64,000 nucleotides of DNA from Pseudobacteroides cellulosolvens ATCC 35603 = DSM 2933 (GCF_001262605.1 NZ_LGTC01000001.1:1-64000); one strand, 5' to 3'. Positions 18,582 through 27,808 are shown, counted from the first letter of the stretch. Numbers and translations are program-made. The notes: a model not told the origin generated them from the letters alone.

Positions 18582-20816
18582 TCAATTTACTGTAAAGGAA
18601 ATTTTTTCGGAGTACCCAATGTAAATTGTATTTGAGTTAACTTTTTTATAATTTGAAATACAATCTAGTATGTAAGTACCTTTTGGTATTCGAAGTGCGG
18701 CTAAATCGATATCAGCTGTACCTATATATTTATATTTATCCTGATAAGTAATCGTTGGTAAAACTGTATAACCGGAGCTACGGCTATTGGGATTATAAAT
18801 TCTGATCTTGAGAGATTTTAAATCTATAGATGGATTAGTATTAAAAGAGGTATGTACCTTAAATGATGAATTTTCACTGATTGAACTTATTGGCGATGAA
18901 GTAAGTAAATTGTCAAAATAACAGGACGTAGCCGTTGGGGCATTATTTAATGTATAATTATCCATTATCCCAGCTTCACCCCATGTTACTCTACCTCCAT
19001 AAAGTGTAAATGCCATACCACTAATCGTTCTTCCGCCAAGTCCTACTGATTGCACTGGAACTTCAAGTCTTATCCACATTCCGGTTTTAGGCAATGGCCC
19101 CATATAACGTCTGCTAACTGATCCGTTTGTTCCAAAGTTAATTTTATCCTCACCCCAATAAGCTCTATGCTCCCATGAGCCATCATTCCATTGAAGCATT
19201 AATTCTTTCGGAGGATTCGCTGGATCTATGAATACATTACAGTATAAAACTTGAGAATCATATGGTAGTATTTTATTACTGCTATTGTAAAAATAATGCT
19301 GATGCATTCCGTCATATAAACTTGACTGATGAGAGTATCTGTTTTTCAGAGCTTTTGGATTTTCATCTACCCAATTCCACGAATCGTAATCTGCTCCTGT
19401 GGATGCTGATGAAGGAATTGATCCTGATATCCAAGCATAACCCTTATTACTTTTTGCTTTTATTGTTTCAATAATCTGAATAATTATTTCTGGAGTTTTA
19501 GGTAAATCCATATGCATTACGTTTTTATAGGTAGTAATATTACTTACAAGTCCACCAGCTCTGGCACTGCCTGAAGGTATTGTACCATCACAGTCTGAGG
19601 TAGTAGTAAAACTATCATAAATAGGTGTCCTATATCCTAATAGGGTTGAGTGACCATCACTTTTGTATGTATATTTACGTTTCAAAAAGTTTAATGTACT
19701 TACTGCAAATGTTTTGCCGTCGCTTCCGCCTTCTATCAGGTGAGTATCTACCATATTGAGAACGTATGTACCATTGATAAACAAACTATCCTGGAACCTT
19801 ATAGCATCATCAAAAATAGCTCCTATAGCACTATTCGCACTAATAAAACTTTCTTTTTTAATTTGTTCCGTGGTTTCATTAAAATCCAGAAAAGTTGTTT
19901 CTGTAATTTCACTAGTTCCATTTGGATAAACTGCTTTATTAATATGAGACATATATTTTCCTACATAGTCAATATACTTTCTGCTTGGAAGTAGATAATA
20001 AGTTGAAGGGGTATATCTGGAAAATTCCTTAAACTGACTACGAAAAATATCATCCAATTCATTACCAAAATAGTTACCACTTTGCATTACTTCAAATGGT
20101 TTGGGTATCCCAAAATTTGGAGTGCCTAAGTTAAAAAGTGTTTCAACCTTTTTTCTGTTATCTTCAGATAGTGCTAAGTATCCAGCTGCTACAAGTCCTC
20201 CAGCACTATGAGCAACTAATGTTACACTATCAAAACCTTTATTATTAATAAATTCCTGTAATTTTTTTGCTGTTTCTTCAAATGATAATCTCCAGTCATA
20301 GGGGAAAAAGCAAACTTCGCAGCTTGTCGACTCAAATACTTGCTTTAATTTCGTCATTATTGGACCGTATGTGTTTATGGTTCCATATATACCGTCTTTA
20401 GATACAGATGGCTCTGTTGTAATGTTATATTTAGGGTTTCCATTTGTATCAAACTCTAATCTTGAAAATTGATTACGTGCTGAAGAATATACTTCCTGAG
20501 TTTTCTTTTCAACTAATCTGTTTACAATCAATGTCCCAAGTCCAGGTAATAAAAGGTTAGCAGCAATATACTTGCCAGTTAAGCTTTGTTCTGTAGGATT
20601 TCCATTAGAATCAATATATGGATCCATAGCTTGAGGCGGCCAAACCTTAGTAGAACCTTCATATAATCTGGTACCAATATGACCAGGTATAACAATAATT
20701 CCCTTTTTATAATAATTATCAGCTCTGACAATAGTAAAATTGGATATCATAACTGTTAATAAAACTAAAAAGGCTATTATTTGTCTTACTCCCTTAATAT
20801 TTATAATTCTACTCAT
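18582..20816 (-). CDS. Secreted LCAT-like lipase/esterase
   Basis: A 744-residue protein with a signal peptide (about residues 1-32, ending near VRA-D). The alpha/beta-hydrolase domain contains IVIPGHIGTRLYEGS near the start, the nucleophile elbow AHSAGG (Ser near residue 204), an Asp in TSDCDGTIPSGSA and a His in VMHMDLP, giving a Ser-Asp-His triad like lecithin:cholesterol acyltransferase-type lipases. The C-terminal 300 residues form a separate beta-rich region with a second domain containing WNDGSWEHRAYWGEDK, maybe binding surfaces or carbohydrate. It is exported and probably cleaves ester lipids outside the cell. Intact and convergent with the two-component genes. Confidence 0.85.
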   Translation of the reverse strand: MSRIINIKGVRQIIAFLVLLTVMISNFTIVRADNYYKKGIIVIPGHIGTRLYEGSTKVWPPQAMDPYIDSNGNPTEQSLTGKYIAANLLLPGLGTLIVNRLVEKKTQEVYSSARNQFSRLEFDTNGNPKYNITTEPSVSKDGIYGTINTYGPIMTKLKQVFESTSCEVCFFPYDWRLSFEETAKKLQEFINNKGFDSVTLVAHSAGGLVAAGYLALSEDNRKKVETLFNLGTPNFGIPKPFEVMQSGNYFGNELDDIFRSQFKEFSRYTPSTYYLLPSRKYIDYVGKYMSHINKAVYPNGTSEITETTFLDFNETTEQIKKESFISANSAIGAIFDDAIRFQDSLFINGTYVLNMVDTHLIEGGSDGKTFAVSTLNFLKRKYTYKSDGHSTLLGYRTPIYDSFTTTSDCDGTIPSGSARAGGLVSNITTYKNVMHMDLPKTPEIIIQIIETIKAKSNKGYAWISGSIPSSASTGADYDSWNWVDENPKALKNRYSHQSSLYDGMHQHYFYNSSNKILPYDSQVLYCNVFIDPANPPKELMLQWNDGSWEHRAYWGEDKINFGTNGSVSRRYMGPLPKTGMWIRLEVPVQSVGLGGRTISGMAFTLYGGRVTWGEAGIMDNYTLNNAPTATSCYFDNLLTSSPISSISENSSFKVHTSFNTNPSIDLKSLKIRIYNPNSRSSGYTVLPTITYQDKYKYIGTADIDLAALRIPKGTYILDCISNYKKVNSNTIYIGYSEKISFTVN

Positions 20817-21003
20817 ACTTCTACCTCCTAAAATATTGTTTTTATCTACATTTAATAATTAATAAATTGTCTGGCCAGATAATATTAATTTAGATTTATT
20901 ATAGCAATTAAGTAAAATATTGAGTAGTGCCTAAAGTCACGGTTTGTCTAAAGAATATATAGAAGGAAATCTAATATAATGTTATTGAGGGAGGAGATTA
21001 ATT

Positions 21004-21579
21004 ATGTCAAACTTTGCAAAAAATGAAACCTTAAAAACTATTTTAAAGAGAAGAAGCATCAGGAATTTTAAACTCGAGCAAATTAAAGATGAAGAACTTC
21101 TGTCAATTCTGGAAGCAGCAAAATATGCTCCAAGTGCAATGGGTCAACAGCCTTGGCATTTTACCGTAATTCAGAGTAAAGAAGTAATTGCTAAGCTCAA
21201 CGAATTTGGAAAAAAAGTTTTTTTAAACTCAGGAGTTGAGAGGTTTGTGGAATGGGGAAAAGCAGCAAATTTCAGCCTTATCTATCATGCCCCAACATAC
21301 ATAATTGTATCAGGGGATGTTAATGCTATAGCACCCGTAAATGATATATCCCTTGCCATTGGTAATATGTTTATAGCAGCTGAGTCTTTAGGACTTGGTA
21401 CTGTTTGGATTCATGCGGTAAATCATCTTAAGGCAATAGATGAAGGAAGGAAACTATTTAAGGAACTTAGAATACCCGAAGGATATGAACCGTTCGGGTC
21501 TTTAGCTCTAGGATACAATGGGGGAGATATACCAGAACCTGCACCAAGAAGAGAAGGAACTGTAAACATTATTAAATGA
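21004..21579 (+). CDS. Nitroreductase-family FMN oxidoreductase
   Basis: A 191-residue single-domain nitroreductase. The N-terminal RRSIRNFKLEQI motif binds the FMN phosphate, followed by AAKYAPSAMGQQPWHFTVI. The C-terminal part has GLGTVWIHAV and the region ending in SLALGYNGG. An RBS gggaggag precedes the ATG. Family members reduce nitroaromatics, quinones or flavins with NAD(P)H; the substrate is not predictable. It stands alone, between the divergent lipase and a broken xylanase. Confidence 0.9.
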   Translation: MSNFAKNETLKTILKRRSIRNFKLEQIKDEELLSILEAAKYAPSAMGQQPWHFTVIQSKEVIAKLNEFGKKVFLNSGVERFVEWGKAANFSLIYHAPTYIIVSGDVNAIAPVNDISLAIGNMFIAAESLGLGTVWIHAVNHLKAIDEGRKLFKELRIPEGYEPFGSLALGYNGGDIPEPAPRREGTVNIIK

Positions 21580-21743
21580 TTTGTCAGTGTAAAAACGGGT
21601 TGATGCATACTTTAATTTGTATATAATATTGACATTTATTAAGGAATATAGAGGTGGTAATACCTTTGCTATTCCTTATTTATTTCGGTAAACAATGCAT
21701 ATATACAGATCATTCTGCCATTTTGAAAGAGGAGTTGAATATT

Positions 21744-22390
21744 ATGAAGAAAAAGAAGATCAGAAGAAAGAAATATCAGAGTAGATATCGTCGGCTGGGA
21801 AAAGATATGAAGATGCAGATTTTATAGATGTGGTAAATGAGCCTATTAATTCGAAGCCTTTATATATTGACGCAATAGGGGGGAAAGGAGACACAGGATG
21901 GGATTGGGTTATTTGGTCATTTGAGCAGGCTAGGATACATTTTCCAAAATCAAGATTAACAACAGCTACAATGTTAACTGTTTTGGATATGCTGGCTGAA
22001 ACTGGCTTGCCAATTTATATTTCAGAGCTTGATATTACAGGAGACGATGCAACCCAGCTTGCAAGATATAAAGAAAAATTTCCGATTTTATATGAGTATT
22101 CACTTGTTAAAGGTATTATGCTGTGGGAATGGATTAAGGGCCAGACTTGGCAGGCAGGTACTGAGCTTATAACAAAAGATGGTGAAGAACGCCCTGCCCT
22201 TACCTGGCTTAGAAAGTATTTGAGCCAAGTTGAGACAACCCTGACAGTAACAGCTGCAACTACTCCAACACCAACAGAACTAAAGCTTTCTGGAGATGCA
22301 AATTATGATAATGTAATAAATATGTTGGATGTGATTGTTATAGCGGGAAATTTTAATGATCAACTTATCTTTATTAAGAAGAAAACTTAA
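21744..22390 (+). pseudogene. Fragment of a GH10 xylanase with dockerin repeat
   Basis: The frame that opens near 21790 reads YEDADFIDVVNEPI and continues to 22390 as the C-terminal half of a GH10 (beta/alpha)8 barrel. The acid/base Glu is in VNEP and the nucleophile Glu in ISELDITG. A Thr/Pro linker (TVTAATTPTPTE) and one dockerin calcium-binding repeat (GDANYDNVINMLDVIV) follow; the second dockerin repeat is missing. The N-terminal half of the barrel is deleted, and an ATG at 21744 opens only a basic 27-codon peptide in another frame. It cannot be an active enzyme, but shows that the host or a donor builds cellulosomes. Confidence 0.85.
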
Positions 22391-22661
22391 AAAATAGACT
22401 TAAAATTAAAATTCAAGTCATTGGGGTCCAGGTCGAAACAAGTGTGAATCAGGAGGGTTGTAGTAAAACAGCCTAATATTATTGCACTCTCCTTTTATTT
22501 TATGCTTTAAAAAATATAAAAAATGTGATATATTGGAAGTGAATACTAGAAAAAAGTTACTAAGAAGTGATTTAGTTAAACAATACGTTCACACTTGGGG
22601 CAGCGATCGTAATTACCTTATTTTATTTTAAAGTAAAGAATTATATAGAGGTATATGATTA

Positions 22662-24281
22662 ATGATATATTTTTGGGGTTGTTTCAAAACTAAATTTTTA
22701 AGCCGCCATTTTTTGTGGAACGACAACACGATCCTTATCTATCTGGCTTTAGCAAAGTTAATAATTCATTTGTTGACCAGCAACGGCTATGGGTATTTTG
22801 GGGATGAACTGTATTGGCAGGCTCTGTCTAAACATCTTGATTTCGGTTATGTTGATGTTCCACCATTGGTGGCATATTTAACAGCTTTATCACGCTTTTT
22901 AATCGGCACATCATTATTTGCTATTCATATTTTACCTGCTATTGCTGGAGCAGTAATGGTCTATTTCACTGGATTGGTAACCCGGGAACTTGGTGGGAAG
23001 CGTTTCGCACAATGGTTTTCCGCCTTGACGGTGTTAGTGTCTCCCTTTTTTTTATGGGTCAATTCCGTTTCAACTTATGATCCCATTGATCAACTTTGTA
23101 CTATCATTCTTTTTTATTTTGTGATCTGCATCATTAACCAAGAAACATCGGCCAGCAGTAGTATACGTCCATGGTTGCTACTTGGGGTTGTTGCAGGACT
23201 TGGTACTATGACCAAACTGTCAATGATATTTACGGTTGGGGCTATCATCTTCGCAGTACTTTTAACTTCAAGGCGAAAAAGTTTTCTCACAATCCGACCA
23301 TGGCTGGCACTCATAATCGCGGCACTAATCTGCACACCATATCTGGTATGGCAATCGGTTCATGGCTGGCCTTTACTTACTTATTTTAATAATTATGCTC
23401 AAAGCTCTATCAAACCGCACCCACAACCCGTAGAATTTTTTAAGGGAGTAATTTTCTTTTTAAATCCATTCCTTCTCCCGGTTTGGCTATTTGGGTTATG
23501 TTATTTTATGTTTCACCCAAAAGGGAAAAAGCACCGAATTTTAGGCTTTACATTCATTATTTTAGCAATATTCTTTACCGGTTTGGAGAAGTTAGAGCAG
23601 AGGCAGATAGTATCCGCATGCCTACCCTTATTGGCGGGGGGGGCAATTTGGATTGAAAGGATCCTTACAGTTTCCGCTGTCAGAAACAAAAGAATTTTCT
23701 GGATCAAGCGGATTTATATTGGGATTACATTAGTTTATAGTGCTTTAGTTGCTCCGTTTTTTCTTCCCATTCTGCACATTCCAATCTTGGAAAAATATTT
23801 GGCAGTCACTCCCGCTTTTATAGAAAAAAGCATCTCTGATATACCGACCAAACTACCGTTCCAGTTTTCATTCCAGTTGGGATGGCCGGAGATGGTCAAA
23901 GAAGTCGCCGAAGTTTACCATAGCTTACCTGAAGCTGACAGAAAGAAGTGTGCAGTATGGGGCGGTTATTATTGGGATGCGGGTGCTATTGACTTATTAG
24001 GGAAGAAATATGATCTTCCCTATGCGATTAGCAATTGTCAATCCTATCAAATATGGGGATCAGAACAACTAAACTCCGGCAATGCCCCTGAAGTTGCAAT
24101 TATGCTAAGGACAGCTCCCGATTTTCCTGCATATGATTATTTCGACGAAGTGACTTTGGTTAAATCATTTAATATAAGCATATATAGCGTATATTCGTCC
24201 ACTAATTTGCAGGTTTATATCTGCCGTAAGCCAAAATCCAATTATAAAGATTCTTGGAAAAAACATTATCTATACTTTTGA
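22662..24281 (+). CDS. GT39/ArnT-like membrane glycosyltransferase
   Basis: A 539-residue polytopic membrane protein with about ten hydrophobic helices. The first outer loop carries the acidic motif YGYFGDELYWQAL (D48, E49) expected of the PMT_2/ArnT catalytic site, followed by DFGYVDVPPLVAYL. A soluble C-terminal domain starts near residue 400. Such enzymes move a sugar from a polyprenyl-phosphate carrier to protein, lipid or cell-wall glycan on the outer face. The acceptor is unknown. Intact; a long inverted repeat 195 nt downstream probably ends transcription. Confidence 0.88.
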   Translation: MIYFWGCFKTKFLSRHFLWNDNTILIYLALAKLIIHLLTSNGYGYFGDELYWQALSKHLDFGYVDVPPLVAYLTALSRFLIGTSLFAIHILPAIAGAVMVYFTGLVTRELGGKRFAQWFSALTVLVSPFFLWVNSVSTYDPIDQLCTIILFYFVICIINQETSASSSIRPWLLLGVVAGLGTMTKLSMIFTVGAIIFAVLLTSRRKSFLTIRPWLALIIAALICTPYLVWQSVHGWPLLTYFNNYAQSSIKPHPQPVEFFKGVIFFLNPFLLPVWLFGLCYFMFHPKGKKHRILGFTFIILAIFFTGLEKLEQRQIVSACLPLLAGGAIWIERILTVSAVRNKRIFWIKRIYIGITLVYSALVAPFFLPILHIPILEKYLAVTPAFIEKSISDIPTKLPFQFSFQLGWPEMVKEVAEVYHSLPEADRKKCAVWGGYYWDAGAIDLLGKKYDLPYAISNCQSYQIWGSEQLNSGNAPEVAIMLRTAPDFPAYDYFDEVTLVKSFNISIYSVYSSTNLQVYICRKPKSNYKDSWKKHYLYF

Positions 24282-24475
24282 ATTAATTGGACTAATATTC
24301 ATAATGACGAAGAATAAGGAATATTCTCACTTTTTTGATAGAAGAATATGATGTTGAACTGTATTTTGAAACTAATGTATCTTGGCAAAAGGAAATTTTA
24401 TTTGGAGAATGGTAATGCCATTATGACACTTGGAAACCACAAGTGGCTTGAGATAATTAAATAAAACTTTTGTGT

Positions 24476-24529
24476 AATGATAGATCTAATACCTAAATTG
24501 ACAAATGATTAGGTATTAGATCTGTCATT
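24476..24529. terminator. Long inverted repeat after the GT39 gene
   Basis: AATGAtAGATCTAATACCTAA pairs with its complement across a 12-nt loop (21 bp, one mismatch). The 3' side has no clear T run, so it may be an intrinsic terminator acting in both directions or simply a stable hairpin. The stretch 24282-24976 has no supported gene; it holds this repeat and R2 copy b. Confidence 0.55.
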
Positions 24530-24665
24530 AACATTTATTGTGGTTTAGATTTTTATATACAGATATCTTTTCGTGGAATAACAATCTTAACAAATACCTA
24601 TCAGAATAACATTAAATCAATTTTTGCAAGGCAAGTCAACAGATAGAGAAAATTAGCCCAATCTA

Positions 24666-24766
24666 AATTAAAAGTGCTATAAATCTTACATTTGGTATAG
24701 AAAAATAACGAACGCTTTAACGTTATTTTGTCATAGACAAATGAAAAAGATTAGTCACTTTTAATT
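24666..24766. repeat. Nested palindromic repeat R2, copy b
   Basis: Outer arms AATTAAAAGTG and CACTTTTAATT, middle arms around aatcttacatttg and caaatgaaaaagatt, and the central aataacgaacgctttaa shared with copy a (14418-14524). The arms have changed in concert, so pairing is kept although the sequence differs, which suggests the folded form matters. Confidence 0.8.
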
Positions 24767-24976
24767 CATTATGTTATTTCAAGAAATATGTTAAAGACTA
24801 TTCAATATCAATCAACTCGTTTTAAAACATATTAATTGGCAATCCAATCATATTATCAATCTACAATTCAATTACTTAATAGTCAATAGCTTATCACGAA
24901 ATCAATTATAAAAATGTCATTTCCTATTTCAAAACAATATAATAATTTAGGTTAGTAGTGTGGAGGATCAATAAGA

Positions 24977-25147
24977 ATGTTAACAGGCAGGCAGTTTTAT
25001 CTTTTAAGAACCATTGATAAAAAGATAACCAGGGAAGAATTATCGGAACTATTAGAGATTACTTATAACGATGTAGTTCTATTTGAAAACGAGAAAAAAA
25101 CAATTCCTGATGAACTTTATGATAAATGGCTAAAAATTGTTAAATAA
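24977..25147 (+). CDS. Small HTH-like protein upstream of recombinase A
   Basis: A 56-residue protein, MLTGRQFYLLRTIDKKITRE..., ending KWLKIVK. It has the helix pattern of a minimal Cro/C1-type domain (ITREELSELLEITYNDVVLFENEK) but is too short to be sure. An RBS tggagga lies 8-10 nt before the ATG, and the gene ends 76 nt before the recombinase start. It may control the recombinase or help decide the direction of recombination. The other recombinases of element B are also preceded by small, unrelated ORFs (27653, 46705). Confidence 0.6.
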   Translation: MLTGRQFYLLRTIDKKITREELSELLEITYNDVVLFENEKKTIPDELYDKWLKIVK

Positions 25148-25223
25148 TTATTGATTCTATTTAACTAATAGTATAATATTAAACACAAGGTTAGTATTGT
25201 TTAATGACATAGGAGATGTTTCC

Positions 25224-26879
25224 ATGAAATGTGTTGCTTACTGCAGAGTTTCAAAAGATACGTCAGATCAGTTGAATTCACTGGAAAACCAGATAAGGCA
25301 TTATAGTGAGTTATTTAAGAAAAAAGGGTTTGAAGGTGCTGAATGCGGCATGTATTATGCAAAAGAGGGGAAAGAAGAGATAGTCAAATATATTCCAGCT
25401 ATATTTGCAGATGAAGGCATATCCGGAACCAAGTTAAAAAACAGGGAAGCTTTTAAGTATATGCTTGAGTGTGCATACAGGAAAGAATTTGACATTATTT
25501 ATGTAAAGAATACTCAAAGATGGGCTAGAAGCGTCGAAGACGGTGCAGGTATATTAAAAAAGTTGAAAGTCATCGGGGTAAAAGTAATATTTGAGGATGG
25601 TAATATAAATAACTTTGATCATGAAATGACCATCAATATTCTCCTTTCAACTGCACAGGAAGAATCAAGGGCCAAAAGTGCGGCTGTCCAATTCGGGATA
25701 AAAAAAGCCCAGGAACAGGGCAAGTTTACAAGTGCTATTCCATATGGTTATAGAAAGGAAAATGGTTTTTTAAAACCCATTTCAGAGCAACTGGAGATTG
25801 TTAAAACTATTTTTAATCTGTATTTGCAAGGATGGGGAGGCACAAAGATATCCAGGCACCTTAATAACCAGAATATTCCCACTCAGAAGGGGAAAAGGTG
25901 GACTCAGGTTCAAATACATGATGTAATAACAAACCCTATATATAAAGGCATGCAGGTAACGCATACTGTTCAGAATACCGATATCAACGTTTCAGAGACA
26001 TCTTATTCTGATGGAGAAAAGGAATATAAGTATAAGAGTATTAAAAAATTGGATGAAAGCGATTGGATAGTCAATCAAATTGAAGAATTACGGGCTGTAT
26101 CTGATGAAGTATTCAATGAAGTTCAGGAAGAGAATGAAAAAAGAAAAGAATTGAATAAAAGAGGAAATAGGCAAAGCAATGAAAATATATTCAGTAACTT
26201 ATTGTATTGCCAGCACTGCGGACGAGCTATGAGGCGGAAGAAGCTATGGGGATGGAAACGTAAGGATGGAACAAGGAATTTTGGAATAGAGTGGGTATGT
26301 GTCAGCCATGATACATATCACAATGATATTTGCAGGTTCAGAAACTCATGGCATGAAGATGTTCTGGCAAATAGAATTAAAGAAGAAATTGATAGCATAA
26401 GAAATAACCAGGAAAAGCTTGATAATACATTTTCTGAATATATGGTTCAATTCTTAAGCTCAGAAGATGTTTCGGACAGAATGACCTACCTTGAAGTAAA
26501 TTTGGAAGAAATTAATGCTGAAATAAAAGCCAATTTGAAGCTGTACACAAAGAATATCATCGATGATGAGCAATATAAGGAGCAGAACGATGAACTTCAA
26601 ACTCAGAAAAAAGAACTCGAATCCGAACTTGCAAAGCTAAAAAGAATTGACGAAGCAAGGGAAGAAGCGAAGAGGAAATTTCATAACTATATAAAGTTTA
26701 TTAATAAAATAGATTTGGAAAATCTGGATAACTCTTTATTAAAAAGGATTATCAAAAAGATAGAAGCATACACCTATATCAATGATAAAGGTGCTGAGGA
26801 AAAGGATATTATGATAATATGGAATATGTTAGAGAAGTCTTTTGATGATATATTCTATAAGAAAGCAAAAAATCTATAG
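25224..26879 (+). CDS. Large serine recombinase of element A
   Basis: 551 residues from the ATG at 25224, chosen over the in-frame TTG at 25197 because taggag lies just upstream of the ATG and YCRVS then starts properly. Catalytic Y6-x-R8-x-S10; recombinase domain about 165-300 (AIPYGYRKENG, HLNNQNIPTQKGKRW); zinc ribbon near 328 (YCQHCGRAM ... WVCVSH); coiled coil about 400-500. Its stop is 20 bp from the att centre that separates cotJC piece 2 from element A, the place where spoIVCA sits in the skin element. It is the obvious candidate to excise element A from cotJC. Mother-cell control would be expected, but no sigma site could be read with confidence. Confidence 0.94.
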   Translation: MKCVAYCRVSKDTSDQLNSLENQIRHYSELFKKKGFEGAECGMYYAKEGKEEIVKYIPAIFADEGISGTKLKNREAFKYMLECAYRKEFDIIYVKNTQRWARSVEDGAGILKKLKVIGVKVIFEDGNINNFDHEMTINILLSTAQEESRAKSAAVQFGIKKAQEQGKFTSAIPYGYRKENGFLKPISEQLEIVKTIFNLYLQGWGGTKISRHLNNQNIPTQKGKRWTQVQIHDVITNPIYKGMQVTHTVQNTDINVSETSYSDGEKEYKYKSIKKLDESDWIVNQIEELRAVSDEVFNEVQEENEKRKELNKRGNRQSNENIFSNLLYCQHCGRAMRRKKLWGWKRKDGTRNFGIEWVCVSHDTYHNDICRFRNSWHEDVLANRIKEEIDSIRNNQEKLDNTFSEYMVQFLSSEDVSDRMTYLEVNLEEINAEIKANLKLYTKNIIDDEQYKEQNDELQTQKKELESELAKLKRIDEAREEAKRKFHNYIKFINKIDLENLDNSLLKRIIKKIEAYTYINDKGAEEKDIMIIWNMLEKSFDDIFYKKAKNL

Positions 26880-26880
26880 T

Positions 26881-26918
26881 CATTAAGTAAATATGCCCTT
26901 TGCTTCGTTGGTGGGCAT
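26881..26918. other. Right attachment site of element A
   Basis: The core cctttg at 26897-26902 matches 7900-7905. Left of it is the element arm cattaagtaaatatgc (attP half); right of it is cotJC piece 2 (attB half). The centre TT is at 26899-26900. Together with the left site it rebuilds an in-frame cotJC and a symmetric attP. Confidence 0.85.
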
Positions 26919-26971
26919 GCTAAATCGCTGACTCAAATACCTTAATGAAGCTGCAAGCTCACCGTCCGGTC
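26900..26971 (-). CDS. cotJC: Spore coat protein CotJC, piece 2 of 3 (24-codon mini-exon)
   Basis: On the minus strand these 72 nt, with flanking core bases, read GGPDGELAASLRYLSQRF then SMPTNEAK, the stretch missing between pieces 1 and 3 of CotJC. It has the conserved Glu of GELAASLRYL, equivalent to the first metal ligand of manganese catalases. It is trapped between the right end of element A and the left end of element B and has no start or stop of its own. Its conservation with no function where it stands argues that both elements are removed in cells that need CotJC. Confidence 0.93.
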
Positions 26972-26993
26972 CGCCCGATTTCACGTTTTTATA
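26952..26993. other. Left attachment site of element B
   Basis: The core ggtccgcc (26968-26975) matches ggcccgcc at 48470-48477 except for one base. To its right is the element arm cgatttcacgtttttata (26976-26993), whose reverse complement matches the element arm tataaaaaccttaaatcc (48452-48469) at 15 of 18 positions. The centre of symmetry is CC at 26971-26972, the inferred crossover dinucleotide. The single core mismatch is synonymous in cotJC (Gly GGA or GGG). Confidence 0.85.
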
Positions 26994-27021
26994 ATATGTA
27001 AAACTTAGTATTGTTAGGGCT

Positions 27022-27420
27022 TTACGGCTCTTCGATGATTTTTAAAACCTGTATTATTTTCCTGATCTTATCTTCAGGATAATCTTGCACTTGCATCAGT
27101 AATTTTTTTAACTCAGTACTTATCAATAATTTATTTATGCTTTCTCTCAAGTTGGCATCCGAATCAAATCCATTTAGTATGGCAGCTGTAATCTTCTTAA
27201 GATCTTCAGGATTTCTTGTGTCGGATAAGCCAGCAATATAATCCAGTGATACTTTAAAAAATTCTGCCAGTTTAATAGCTGTGAAAAGGTCAGGTGACCT
27301 ATTGTCATATTCCCAGGACGAAATTGTTGTTCTGGGGATATTCATTTCCACACCTAAACGATTCTGAGATAGCCCTTTTTCCTTTCGAAGTATTCTGATA
27401 CGTTCCGAAAAATAAGCCAT
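27022..27420 (-). CDS. Xre-family transcriptional regulator
   Basis: 132 residues from the ATG at 27420 (tgggagtgatga upstream); an in-frame ATG at 27441 is also possible. A Cro/C1 helix-turn-helix is at about residues 2-60 (RIRILRKEKGLSQNRLGVEMNIPRTTISSWEYDNRSP), followed by a helical C-terminal region that may form dimers. It is divergent from the small ORF and recombinase pair at 27653-30810, with a 230-nt shared promoter region, and probably represses them like an immunity repressor of an integrative element. Confidence 0.88.
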   Translation of the reverse strand: MAYFSERIRILRKEKGLSQNRLGVEMNIPRTTISSWEYDNRSPDLFTAIKLAEFFKVSLDYIAGLSDTRNPEDLKKITAAILNGFDSDANLRESINKLLISTELKKLLMQVQDYPEDKIRKIIQVLKIIEEP

Positions 27421-27652
27421 TTCATCACTCCCAGTATTCATTTGTCTCGAATTAGTATTAGCAACATTTATGGTTTATATAGATCAAAGATTTATCCATT
27501 AACTTCCGTTGATTTGACTATATGAATGTCAATATAATTAATTTAGACGATGTTATGTCAACTGAATGAAGGTTAATTATCTGCGGGGGATTATAACCTT
27601 AGTATTTATGCCTAATATGCTGAATTCCATAATATAATTTAAAGGAGAACCA

Positions 27653-27808
27653 ATGGCAGAAGAGCAAAAGATTACAATTATCAGCGTTAAATATAAGGAT
27701 GATGAGGATGCAAGGCAAAGATTTATGGATTTTATAATTGATTTTCTCTTAAAAGATAAATCGGAGGAAAAAGAAAGTGGAAGTAAAGAGCCTGGAGACG
27801 AAACTTAA
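27653..27808 (+). CDS. Small acidic protein ahead of the recombinase pair
   Basis: 51 residues (MAEEQKITIISVKYKDD ...), with an RBS aaaggaga 5 nt before the ATG. Its 3' end overlaps the next recombinase by 32 nt in another frame, so the two are coupled. I do not recognise a family. By position it could be a recombination directionality factor or a regulator; a similar small-ORF-then-recombinase order is seen at 46705 and 24977. Confidence 0.6.
   Translation: MAEEQKITIISVKYKDDEDARQRFMDFIIDFLLKDKSEEKESGSKEPGDET

Larger units (their letters stand above)
7903..26899. mobile_element. Element A: skin-like insertion splitting cotJC pieces 2 and 3
   Basis: About 18,997 bp lies between the two crossover points in cotJC. 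Its own recombinase (25224-26879) ends 20 bp from the right att centre. Cargo in order: two decayed genes, potABCD, a small antitoxin-like gene, a histidine kinase/response regulator pair, a secreted lipase, a nitroreductase, a GH10-dockerin fragment, a GT39 glycosyltransferase, a small HTH-like protein and the recombinase. No phage head, tail, replication or lysis genes were recognised, so it is a cargo-bearing integrative element or a heavily reduced prophage. Precise excision joins codons AAG and GCA in frame. The boundaries are well supported; excision itself is inferred. Confidence 0.88.

Noticed and set aside
24977..25147. A confirmed excisionase of element A
   Set aside because: The position fits, but 56 residues with only a weak HTH pattern cannot be assigned; recorded as a small HTH-like protein.
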